Assembly (NCBI RefSeq): GCF_000687165.1
Contig: NZ_KK366049.1
Coordinates: 1-64,000, forward strand
DNA length: 64,000 bases
DNA from: Paracidovorax oryzae ATCC 19882
GTDB lineage: Bacteria > Pseudomonadota > Gammaproteobacteria > Burkholderiales > Burkholderiaceae_C
Direction of reading: 5' to 3'
The notes beneath the pieces are model-generated. The model made no database searches, was not told the DNA's origin, and worked only from the letters and a program-made list of their open reading frames with translations. Of this stretch, positions 34,284-41,763 are shown one piece after another. A program made the translations under genes and the position numbers. Within the stretch, counting starts at the first letter, position 1. Every line of letters starts with the position of its first letter.

Positions 34284-35141
34284 TCAGTCGATGAGCCGCC
34301 CGCCGTCGTGGAACGGGTAGGGGCCCGGGTACTGTCCGCTGGCCGCCAGGTGGCTCACCAGGCGCCCGCCCGCGGGCAGCGCATGCACGGCGAAGCCCGG
34401 GGGCTCCAGCGTCCAGGCCGAAGCGGCGTCGGGCGCGAGGTCCAGGCACACCTGGTGCGCCGGCGAGGGTACCGTGGCCGCGATCGTGCCGCCGAAGCGC
34501 ACCTGGATGCTGCGGTGCAGGTGGCCGCAGATCACGCGCTCGACGTTGGGATGGCGGGCCACCAGGGCCTCCAGCGCCTGCGCGCCTTCAAGCAGCCCGA
34601 TCTCGTCCATGTGGCCGATCAGCGTACGGAAGGGCGGGTGGTGCATGGCGATGACCACCGGCCGGTCCCTGCTGGCATCGAGCTGCGCGGCCAGCCATTC
34701 CAGGCGTTCGGCGCACAGGCTGCCCTCGCTCGCGCCGGGCACCACGGTGTCCAGCGCGATGAGCTGCAGGCCGCCCACGGGCACGCTGAATTGCACGAAG
34801 CCGTGCGTGCCCAGGTAGGCGTGGCCCGGAAAGCTGGCGCGCAACTGCGCGCGGTCGTCGTGGTTGCCCGGCAGCAGGTAGAGCGGGATCGGGTCCAGCG
34901 GCGCGAGCAGTTCGCGCAGGTGGGCGTATTCCTCCGGCCGCCCGAAATCCGTGAGGTCGCCCGTGGCGACGATGGCCTCGGGGCGCTGCGGCATGCGCAG
35001 CACCGTCTCCACCGCCTGGCGCAGGTAGGGAGCGGTATCCAGCCGGCCGTAGGCCAGGCGGCCGGGCTCGCGGATGTGCAGGTCGGAGAGCTGCAGCAAC
35101 AGGGTGGTGGGTGCGGTGAATGCGGTCATGGAGCGTGTCAT
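34284..35141 (-). CDS. GpdQ-like metallophosphodiesterase
   Basis: The 285-residue protein carries the two-metal calcineurin-like motifs: LSDLHI (Asp/His), GDLTDFGRPEEY, LPGNHDD, MHHPP and CGHLHR. GRPEEY followed by YLLPGNHDD resembles the glycerophosphodiesterase GpdQ and its relatives such as CpdA. It would hydrolyse a phosphodiester in the cytosol. It begins 14 bases after the ABC ATPase gene and is the last gene of the importer operon, so the imported compound may be its substrate. ATG 35141 or 35129 is possible; neither has a strong ribosome site. Confidence 0.83.
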   Translation of the reverse strand: MTRSMTAFTAPTTLLLQLSDLHIREPGRLAYGRLDTAPYLRQAVETVLRMPQRPEAIVATGDLTDFGRPEEYAHLRELLAPLDPIPLYLLPGNHDDRAQLRASFPGHAYLGTHGFVQFSVPVGGLQLIALDTVVPGASEGSLCAERLEWLAAQLDASRDRPVVIAMHHPPFRTLIGHMDEIGLLEGAQALEALVARHPNVERVICGHLHRSIQVRFGGTIAATVPSPAHQVCLDLAPDAASAWTLEPPGFAVHALPAGGRLVSHLAASGQYPGPYPFHDGGRLID

Positions 35142-35155
35142 GGAGGGGGCGCGTT

Positions 35156-36229
35156 TCAGGCGGCAATGTCTTCGGCCAGCGGCATGAGCCGCTGCGGCGC
35201 GATGCGCACGGCCACCGCGTCGCCCGCGCGGGCGGCGTGGTCGCGGGCCACGTCGGCGCGCAGCGGGGCCTGCCCGGGCACGTTCAGCGTGAGCTGCACG
35301 CGGTCGCCCAGGAAGCTGCGGTGCGTCACGTCGGCGTGGCCCCAGCCGGACTGGCCCAGCACGGTGGGCTCGACCTCCACGTCTTCCGGGCGCACCAGCC
35401 AGGCGCTGCAGGCCAGGCCTTGCGGCACGGGCAGTTCCAGCCCGCCCAGGTCGATGAAGCCCTGCCGCCCGCCGGCCGGCCGTTCCAGCCGGTTCACCCG
35501 GCCCAGGAAGGATGCCACGAAGGGATGGGCGGGCGTGCGGTAGAGCGTCTCGCCGTCGCCCACCTGCACGATGCGGCCGGCCTGCATCACGGCCAGGCGG
35601 TCGGCGATGGCCAGCGCTTCCTGCTGGTCGTGGGTGACGTGGATGGCGGTGATGTGCAGGCGGCGCAGCAGCTCGGCCAGCTCGTCCCGCAGCGATTCCT
35701 TGAGCTTGGCGTCCAGCGCCGTGAGGGGCTCGTCCAGCAGCAGCACGCGCGGGCGCACGGCCACGGCGCGGGCCAGGGCCACGCGCTGGCGCTGGCCGCC
35801 CGAGAGTTCCGCCGGGCGGCGCTCTTCCAGGCCGGAGAGGCGCACCAGGTCGATCAGCTCGCCCACCATGCGGCGGCGCTGGTCCTCGGGCGTGCCGCGG
35901 ATCTTCAGGCCATAGCCGATGTTGCCCTCCACCGTCATCTGCGGAAACAGCGCGTAGTGCTGGAACACCATGCCCACGCCGCGCTGCTCGATGGGCAGCT
36001 GGGTGACGTCGGTGCCGCCGAAGGCGATGCGGCTGCCGGCGTCGGGCGCCTCCAGCCCGGCGATCAGGCGCAGCAGCGTGGTCTTGCCGCAGCCCGAGGG
36101 GCCCAGCAGGGCCAGCACCTCGCCGGGCTCCACGGTGAGGTCGGTGGGCTGCAGGCCGCGCGCGCCGCCGGCATAGGTCTTGGCGCACTGGACGATGTCC
36201 ACGCGCGTGCGTTCGAGTTCAAGTGCCAT
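35156..36229 (-). CDS. ABC importer ATP-binding protein (PotA/PhnT type)
   Basis: The 357-residue ATPase has Walker A GPSGCGKTT (43-51), Q-loop FQHYALFPQ, signature LSGGQRQRVALARA, Walker B VLLLDEP and switch His in THDQQEA. Residues 240-357 form the TOBE/OB regulatory part typical of spermidine, iron(III) and 2-aminoethylphosphonate importers. It powers uptake through the two permeases encoded just upstream, overlapping the inner one by 11 bases. The same strand order (binding protein, permease, permease, ATPase, phosphodiesterase) forms one operon behind a LacI gene. Confidence 0.92.
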   Translation of the reverse strand: MALELERTRVDIVQCAKTYAGGARGLQPTDLTVEPGEVLALLGPSGCGKTTLLRLIAGLEAPDAGSRIAFGGTDVTQLPIEQRGVGMVFQHYALFPQMTVEGNIGYGLKIRGTPEDQRRRMVGELIDLVRLSGLEERRPAELSGGQRQRVALARAVAVRPRVLLLDEPLTALDAKLKESLRDELAELLRRLHITAIHVTHDQQEALAIADRLAVMQAGRIVQVGDGETLYRTPAHPFVASFLGRVNRLERPAGGRQGFIDLGGLELPVPQGLACSAWLVRPEDVEVEPTVLGQSGWGHADVTHRSFLGDRVQLTLNVPGQAPLRADVARDHAARAGDAVAVRIAPQRLMPLAEDIAA

Positions 36230-37016
36230 GGTGTTTCTCGATGAAGGTGCCGACGGCCTGCAGGCCCCAGAGCACCGGCAGGATGACGATCAGGAAGACG
36301 AGGGTGTAGGCCGAGCCGACCTCGATGCGCATGGAGGCGTAGCTGTCGGCCAGGCCCACGGGCAGGGTGCGGGTGAGCGGGGTGTGCAGCATCCAGGTGA
36401 GGTTGAATTCGCCCACCGAGAGCGTGAACACCATCAGGCTGCCCGCCACGATGGCCGGCAGCACGGCCGGCACCAGCACGCCCAGGAAGCGCTGCGCGAA
36501 GCTCGCGCCCAGCGAGCGCGCGGCCTCCTCCAGCGAGCGCAGCTCGTCCTTCTGGAAGGCCGAGCCCACGGTGCGCACCATGAAGGGCAGGGTGAACACC
36601 ATGTGTCCGACCAGGATGAAGGCGAAGCTCTGGCGGAAGCCTTGCAGCGTTCCGTAGGCCAGGATCAGCGCCAGCGCGCTGGCCAGGCCCGGCACCGCGA
36701 CGGGCAGGGTCAGCAGTTCCTCGAAGAGCCGCGCCCAGCGCGAGCGGCTGCGGGCCAGCGCATAGGCGCAGGGCACACCGATCAGCAGGTTGCCTGCCAC
36801 GCACATCAGCGCGAGGCCCAGCGACCAGCCCACGGTGCTGCCGTAGTTCTCCCACACCTCGCCCAGCCAGCGCAGCGTGAGGCCGCTTTGCAGGCCCGTG
36901 CCGTAGTTGTTGACCAGCCCGGCCATCACCGACAGGGCGATGGGAGCGGCCATGAAGAGCGCCACCAGCGCGGTGAGGGCCACCAGCGCCCAGGGCGCCT
37001 GTCTTGCGTTTCTCAT
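36219..37016 (-). CDS. ABC importer permease 2 (PhnV/PotC-like)
   Basis: The 265-residue protein has six transmembrane helices and the cytosolic EAA loop LEEAARSLGASFAQRFLGVL, where the ATPase docks. It opens MRNARQAPWALVALTALVAL. It pairs with the permease encoded 13 bases upstream to make the channel. Its end overlaps the ATPase start by 11 bases, showing co-translation. Confidence 0.9.
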   Translation of the reverse strand: MRNARQAPWALVALTALVALFMAAPIALSVMAGLVNNYGTGLQSGLTLRWLGEVWENYGSTVGWSLGLALMCVAGNLLIGVPCAYALARSRSRWARLFEELLTLPVAVPGLASALALILAYGTLQGFRQSFAFILVGHMVFTLPFMVRTVGSAFQKDELRSLEEAARSLGASFAQRFLGVLVPAVLPAIVAGSLMVFTLSVGEFNLTWMLHTPLTRTLPVGLADSYASMRIEVGSAYTLVFLIVILPVLWGLQAVGTFIEKHHGT

Positions 37017-37028
37017 CGTGGCTCTTTC

Positions 37029-37853
37029 TCAGAAGGCGGACGCGCCGGCCCAGCGGCGCGAGACCCAGAGCACCAGCCAGGTGATGAGCCCCAGCGCGAT
37101 CGACAGGCTGGCCGCCAGCGCGAAGTTGGCGTAGTTGGTGAATTCGTCGTAGATGGTGATGGGCAGCACCTCGAACTTGGCCGACAGCGTGAAGGCCGTG
37201 CCGAAGGCGCCCATGGCGGTGGCGAACACGATGGCGCCGCAGGCCAGCGTGGTGGGCGCCAGCGCCGGCATCCACACGTCGCGCGCCACGCGCCAGCGCG
37301 ATGCGCCGAGCGACCGGGCGGCTTCTTCCAGCTGCGCGTCCATGGCGCCGGCCGCCGCCGTGTAGGTGGCGATGGCGCGCGGCAGCGAGAAGTAGAGGTA
37401 GGCCAGGAACAGGCCCGGCAGGCCGTAGGCGAAGGTGATGCGGCCCCAACCCAGCGCGTCCGTGATGCCCGCCAGCGTGCCCTGGCGCCCGCCCAGCAGG
37501 ATCATGAAGAAGCCCACGATCACGCCGGGAAAGGAGAGCGGCAGCGTCAGCAGCGACAGCAGCAGCTGCCGGCCGGGAAAGCGCTGGCGCGCCAGCGTGA
37601 TACCCACCAGGGCGCCCAGCACCAGCGTGGCCAGCGTGACGGCCAGCGACAGGCCCAGCGTCTGCAGCAGGCTCTGCAGGTAGCGGCCGTTCGTCACCAC
37701 CGCGAAGTAGGTCGCCCAGCCCTGGCGGGCCGGCAGGGCCAGCAGCAGGGCCGTGGGCAGCAGCCAGAAGGCCGCGAAGAACGCCACGGCCGGTGCGGCG
37801 CACGCGGCCAGCAGGGCGCGCGAGGGGGCGAAACCGCCGTGGCGCGAACTCAT
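37029..37853 (-). CDS. ABC importer permease 1 (PhnU/PotB-like)
   Basis: The 274-residue protein has six helices and the EAA loop LEEAARSLGASRWRVARDVW. ATG 37853 overlaps the stop of the binding-protein gene (ATGA). It is more like the 2-aminoethylphosphonate and iron families than the sugar family, judged from the LTLPLSFPGVIVGFFMILLG segment. It forms the inner-membrane pore with its partner. Confidence 0.9.
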   Translation of the reverse strand: MSSRHGGFAPSRALLAACAAPAVAFFAAFWLLPTALLLALPARQGWATYFAVVTNGRYLQSLLQTLGLSLAVTLATLVLGALVGITLARQRFPGRQLLLSLLTLPLSFPGVIVGFFMILLGGRQGTLAGITDALGWGRITFAYGLPGLFLAYLYFSLPRAIATYTAAAGAMDAQLEEAARSLGASRWRVARDVWMPALAPTTLACGAIVFATAMGAFGTAFTLSAKFEVLPITIYDEFTNYANFALAASLSIALGLITWLVLWVSRRWAGASAF

Positions 37854-38863
37854 TTCACTTCCTGCAGGTAGCGGTCGGAGAACTCCTTCTGCACGGCGGC
37901 CATGCGGCCGTAGTCCACCGTTTTGGCGCGGGCGTATTCGCTGGCGGGCAGGAAGCGGGCCTGCACGTCGGCGGGCATGGCGGCGGCGCGCACCGGGCGC
38001 AGGTAGGCCTTGGCCCAGATGGCCTGGCCCTCGTCGGAGAGCACGAAGTCCAGCACCTTCTTGGCGTCGGCTGCGTGGGGCGCCTTTGCCACCATGCCCA
38101 TCACGTAGGGCACGACCACCGTGCCTTCGGCGGGGATCACGAACTGCACGTTGGCGCCGTCCTTGTACCTGGCGCGGTAGGCGTTGAAGTCGTAGTCCAG
38201 CAGGATGGCGATCTCGCCCGACAGCACGCGGGCGTAGGCGGTCTGCTTGGGAACGATGGGTTCGTTCTTCTGCAGCGCCTTGAAGTAGTCGATGCCGGGG
38301 CCGAAGTTCTCCAGCGTGCCGCCCCGCGCCTGGTTGGCGGCCACGGCGCCCACGTAGCCCACGAAGGCCGAGGCCGGGTCCAGGTAGCCCACCAGGCCCT
38401 TGTATTCGGGCTTGAGCAGGTCCGCCCAGGATTTGGGCACCGGCTTGCCCTTGAGCGCATCGACATTGACCATGAAGCCCAGCGTGCCCGAGTGGATGGT
38501 GAACCAGTGGCCGGCCGGGTCCTTCAGGCCGTCGGGAATGTCCTTCCAGCCGGCGGGCTGGTAGGTGCCCAGCAGGCCGTCCTTTTGCGCCTGGATGGCG
38601 AAGGTCACGCCCAGGTAGGTCACGTCGGCGACGGGGCTGGCGCGCTCGGCGGACATCTGCGCCAGCGACTGGCCGGAGTTCTTGTTGTCGGGAGGCACGG
38701 TGACGCCGGTCCTGGCCTTGATGGCCTTGAGCTGCGTGCCCCAGTCGGCCCATTCGGGCGGGCAGTTGTAGCAGATGGCGGTCTGCGCGAAGGCGCCGCC
38801 GGTGGCGGCCAGGCCGAGGGCCAGCGCGGCGGCACGGGCGAATTGCTGGAGGGGGGATCGCAT
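37850..38863 (-). CDS. ABC importer periplasmic substrate-binding protein
   Basis: The 337-residue protein has a signal peptide ending ATGGAFAQ and the type 2 periplasmic-binding fold (ICYNCPPEWADWG at the mature start, VGYLDPASAFVGYVGAVAA and ILLDYDFNAY). The mature start carries two Cys (CYNC) that may form a disulfide. It is closest by pattern to binding proteins of phosphonate, polyamine or iron importers (COG1840). First gene of the operon, next to a LacI regulator. With a GpdQ-like enzyme in the operon, a phosphodiester or phosphonate ligand is my best guess. Confidence 0.87.
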   Translation of the reverse strand: MRSPLQQFARAAALALGLAATGGAFAQTAICYNCPPEWADWGTQLKAIKARTGVTVPPDNKNSGQSLAQMSAERASPVADVTYLGVTFAIQAQKDGLLGTYQPAGWKDIPDGLKDPAGHWFTIHSGTLGFMVNVDALKGKPVPKSWADLLKPEYKGLVGYLDPASAFVGYVGAVAANQARGGTLENFGPGIDYFKALQKNEPIVPKQTAYARVLSGEIAILLDYDFNAYRARYKDGANVQFVIPAEGTVVVPYVMGMVAKAPHAADAKKVLDFVLSDEGQAIWAKAYLRPVRAAAMPADVQARFLPASEYARAKTVDYGRMAAVQKEFSDRYLQEVK

Positions 38864-38930
38864 CGGAGAACTCCTGTGGGGCGAGGAACAAAGAAGGGAA
38901 CGAAGGGAAACGGTTGTGGCAGGCCTGGGG

Positions 38931-39935
38931 TCAGTCGCCGCCTGGCGCCGCGGCGCAGGAGCCTCCGGCGCGGAAGTGGTGCGGCAGCGTCAGGCTGGCC
39001 TCCGGCGTGGGCGGCACGTGCGATGCCATGGCCTGGACCAGCAGCTCCACGCTGCAGCGGCCGATATCGGCGTTGGGCTGGGCCACCGTGCCCAGCACGG
39101 GCGTCAGGTCCCGGCCCAGCGCGATGCCGTCGAATCCCACCACGCTGAGATCGCGCGGCACCTCCAGGCCCGCCATGTGCGCCGCACGCAGGCAGCGGAT
39201 CGCGATGAGGTCGTTGGAGCAGACCAGGGCGGTGGGGCGCTGCGGCCCGCGCAGCAGCTCGGCCACTTCCTGCACGGCGGTCTCGACGAAGGGCACTTCC
39301 ACGACCCGCACCGGGGCCAGGCCTGCCTGCGCCATGCCGCGCACGAAGCCGCGGCAGCGTTGCTGCGCCCGGTCGGACGCGGCGAGCTGCCCGCTCACCA
39401 TGGCGATGCGGCGGTGCCCCAGCGCGGCCAGTTGCGCGATCAGTTCCGCCACGGCGCCTTCGCCGTCCACCGAAACACAGGGATGGTCCGGATGCCGGTT
39501 GTAGGCCAGCACATACGGCAGCTGCACCGCGGCGAGCCGCTCCAGCGCCGCGGAGGACTGGGGCTGCGACACCACCAGGACCATGCCGTCCACATTGCCC
39601 GCCAGCAGCAGGTGCACCGCGCGTTCTTCCTGTGCCACCGCGTAGCTGGTGGTGAACGGCAGGATGGCGTAGCCCCCCCGTGCCGCAGCCTGCGCGATGC
39701 CGTCCAGGCATTCCGCGAACACCGGGTTGAGCAGCGTGGGCAGCACCACGCCGATGACATGGCTGCGCTGGGTGCGCAGCGTGCGCGCCGTGGCGTTGGG
39801 CACGTAGCCCAGCCGCTCGGCGGCACCGAGCACCGCGGCGCGCGTGGCGGGCATCACCTTGTCGGGCGTATTGAAAACCCGGGAGACGGTGGCGACCGAT
39901 ACCCCGGCTTCATGGGCGACGTGCTGGATGGTCAT
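38931..39935 (-). CDS. LacI-family transcriptional regulator of the ABC operon
   Basis: The 334-residue protein has an N-terminal LacI helix-turn-helix and hinge (HVAHEAGVSVATVSRVFN, LGYVPNATARTLRTQRS) and a ribose-binding-like ligand domain (65-334). ATG 39935 is 27 bases from an 18-bp perfect palindrome with a central CG, the expected own operator. It precedes the binding-protein gene by 67 bases on the same strand, so regulator and importer may form one transcript under autocontrol. Confidence 0.9.
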   Translation of the reverse strand: MTIQHVAHEAGVSVATVSRVFNTPDKVMPATRAAVLGAAERLGYVPNATARTLRTQRSHVIGVVLPTLLNPVFAECLDGIAQAAARGGYAILPFTTSYAVAQEERAVHLLLAGNVDGMVLVVSQPQSSAALERLAAVQLPYVLAYNRHPDHPCVSVDGEGAVAELIAQLAALGHRRIAMVSGQLAASDRAQQRCRGFVRGMAQAGLAPVRVVEVPFVETAVQEVAELLRGPQRPTALVCSNDLIAIRCLRAAHMAGLEVPRDLSVVGFDGIALGRDLTPVLGTVAQPNADIGRCSVELLVQAMASHVPPTPEASLTLPHHFRAGGSCAAAPGGD

Positions 39936-39961
39936 GGGAAAAGAAACGGCTGCAGACGGGT

Positions 39962-39979
39962 CATGTAATCGATTACATG
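39962..39979. promoter_or_regulatory. LacI-type operator, 18-bp perfect palindrome
   Basis: CATGTAATCGATTACATG is fully self-complementary, with the central CG step that LacI-family proteins need. It stands just before the LacI-family gene and the divergent effector-like gene, so a bound repressor could act on both sides. Confidence 0.75.
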
Positions 39980-40007
39980 CATTGGAGCCCGGCCGCATGA
40001 CGGGGCG

Positions 40008-41210
40008 ATGACAGCGGGGCCGCCCACCGGGACCGAGCCTTCGTTTGCCTGGCCGCCTGCTTCGCCCGGCAGGCCGCCGGATGGCATGGGAGCGTCCAGC
40101 ATCTCGCCCATGGTTTCCCGCCTCACCTCGGCCAGCGCTCTGCCATCGCCCCGGGCCCGTTCCGCGCCTGCCGCATCCTCGTCGCATCTGCCCGGCGGAT
40201 CCTCCACCGTCGTGGCCGGAGCCGGCGGGGAGCTGCGGTCCCGTGGAGTGCCCACAGGGCTGCCTGCGCCACGCCGCGATATGGCTGGCGATGCGCTTTT
40301 ACGGCCCTATGTCATGGCGCGGGCGATCGACGGACGGCACGTGGAAGGTCCGGACCTGGCCCGATTGCGGCAGGCCCACGGCACGGTCGAGGCAACGCGC
40401 AGGCTCCTGTCCATCGGGCGGGGCAATGTGGCGCAGGACATCGAGCGCACCGGAGGCGAGAGCCTGCGCGGGATGATCGCCGCCAAGGCCGTGGCGGGAC
40501 ATCTGGTGGATGCCGGCTGGCCCCAGGTGGCCGCAAACGCCGCCGGGGCGATAGCCGCCAGGGCCGGCAACTGCGACGAGCATGCGGCGCTCGCAGCCCT
40601 GCTGCATGTGCCCCGGTTGCGACCGCAAGAGGCGCTCTGCCAGGTGATTTCCCACGAGATCCCGCACGTATGGACCGAAGTGCGCGGTGATGGCGGGCCG
40701 GAGGACGACCTCGTCATGGATGCCTGGCTGGAAGGGCCCGCCGTGTTCGCTCCCGATGGGCAGTGGTCCGACACGCCAGCGACCAAGGAGGAATACTTCG
40801 TGCAGGGCGGCCCGGAAAAAGCCTGCCTCGACGGGTTGCTCGCACACTCCGGCGCCGCCCTGCATGCATGGGTCGAGTACGAACGGAGCCAGGTTCCGGA
40901 AGGCTCCCTGCCTCCCCCCGGCTATGCCTATCCAGCCATGCCCGCCGTCAGCAGGGCCTTCGAGCGCAGGATCCAGCGGAAACTCTCCGGTGCCGGAGAG
41001 GCGGAGCGGGCCGCCAGTGCCGGGGTGCCCCGCGAGGCACTGGAGGCGCTACCCGCGATGCAGGATGCGCGGCGCGCGCTGCGCTATGGTGTGCTGGCCG
41101 TGGGCGTGGCCCGGCAGATGACCGCCGGGCTGGGCGTGCGCCAGGCCGTGGCGGAAGTGCCCGCCTTGCTGTACGGCGCCGCCTGCCGGCTCCGCCAGAG
41201 AACGTCCTGA
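40008..41210 (+). CDS. Candidate type III effector, HopX/XopE (AvrPphE)-like
   Basis: The 400-codon frame has a disordered Ser/Pro/Ala-rich start and a transglutaminase-like core: Cys in RAGNCDEHAALAAL, His in HEIPHVWTEV and Asp in LVMDAWLEGPAVFAPDG. That Cys-His-Asp order and the DxWxxGPAVF segment are those of the HopX/XopE family of effectors, which act in plant cells. Later starts at 40086 (MGASSIS, a Gly-2 N-terminus like that of myristoylated XopE proteins) or 40110 are possible. An imperfect PIP-like element (TTCGT-N16-TTCGC, 40040-40065) lies inside the 5' end and favours the later starts. Divergent from the LacI gene; a hairpin follows. Confidence 0.68.
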   Translation: MTAGPPTGTEPSFAWPPASPGRPPDGMGASSISPMVSRLTSASALPSPRARSAPAASSSHLPGGSSTVVAGAGGELRSRGVPTGLPAPRRDMAGDALLRPYVMARAIDGRHVEGPDLARLRQAHGTVEATRRLLSIGRGNVAQDIERTGGESLRGMIAAKAVAGHLVDAGWPQVAANAAGAIAARAGNCDEHAALAALLHVPRLRPQEALCQVISHEIPHVWTEVRGDGGPEDDLVMDAWLEGPAVFAPDGQWSDTPATKEEYFVQGGPEKACLDGLLAHSGAALHAWVEYERSQVPEGSLPPPGYAYPAMPAVSRAFERRIQRKLSGAGEAERAASAGVPREALEALPAMQDARRALRYGVLAVGVARQMTAGLGVRQAVAEVPALLYGAACRLRQRTS

Positions 41211-41211
41211 C

Positions 41212-41231
41212 GGCCCGGCGCGCCCCGGGCC
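41212..41231. terminator. Hairpin after the HopX-like gene
   Basis: GGCCCGG (41212-41218) and CCGGGCC (41225-41231) form a perfect seven-pair stem with a six-base loop, starting two bases after the stop and lying 20 before the opposing lspA stop. There is no T-run. Confidence 0.45.
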
Positions 41232-41250
41232 GGTGGCATCCGGCATGCGG

Positions 41251-41763
41251 TCAGCTGCCCCGCCGCACCCGCATCAGCTCGTCGATGATCAGGCAGGCCG
41301 CGCCGACCGTGATCGCGGAGTCGGCCAGGTTGAAGGCGGGGAAGTGCCAGCCGCGTGCGTGGAAGTCCAGGAAGTCCACCACGTAGCCGTGCATCATGCG
41401 GTCCACCACGTTGCCGATGGCGCCGCCCAGGATGCTGGAGAGCGCGAAGCAGAACAGCTTCTGTCCCGGATGGGCGCGCAACTGCCAGACGATGAAGAGG
41501 GCCGCCGCCACGCCGATGCCGGTGAACACCCAGCGCTGCCAGCCACCCGCATTCGCCAGGAACGAGAACGCCGCGCCGGTGTTGTGCGCCCGCACGATGT
41601 TGAAGAAGCTGGTGACGTAGGTGGCGTCGCCCAGGCGGTAATAGCCCAGGATCAGCGTCTTGGTGAACTGGTCGGCCACCAGCAACAGCACGGCCCAGGC
41701 CAGCCAGGGCCACAGCGAGCCCTTGCCGGACGCGGAGGAGGAAGAAGCGTTGCCGCGGGCCAT
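41251..41763 (-). CDS. lspA: Lipoprotein signal peptidase (signal peptidase II)
   Basis: The 170-residue inner-membrane aspartyl protease has four helices and the catalytic motifs [19 protein letters not shown] and FNLADSAIT, with [10 protein letters not shown] in between. It removes signal peptides from prolipoproteins after lipidation. It abuts ileS with no spacer (stop TAA directly followed by ATG), the common proteobacterial pairing. Confidence 0.97.
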   Translation of the reverse strand: MARGNASSSSASGKGSLWPWLAWAVLLLVADQFTKTLILGYYRLGDATYVTSFFNIVRAHNTGAAFSFLANAGGWQRWVFTGIGVAAALFIVWQLRAHPGQKLFCFALSSILGGAIGNVVDRMMHGYVVDFLDFHARGWHFPAFNLADSAITVGAACLIIDELMRVRRGS

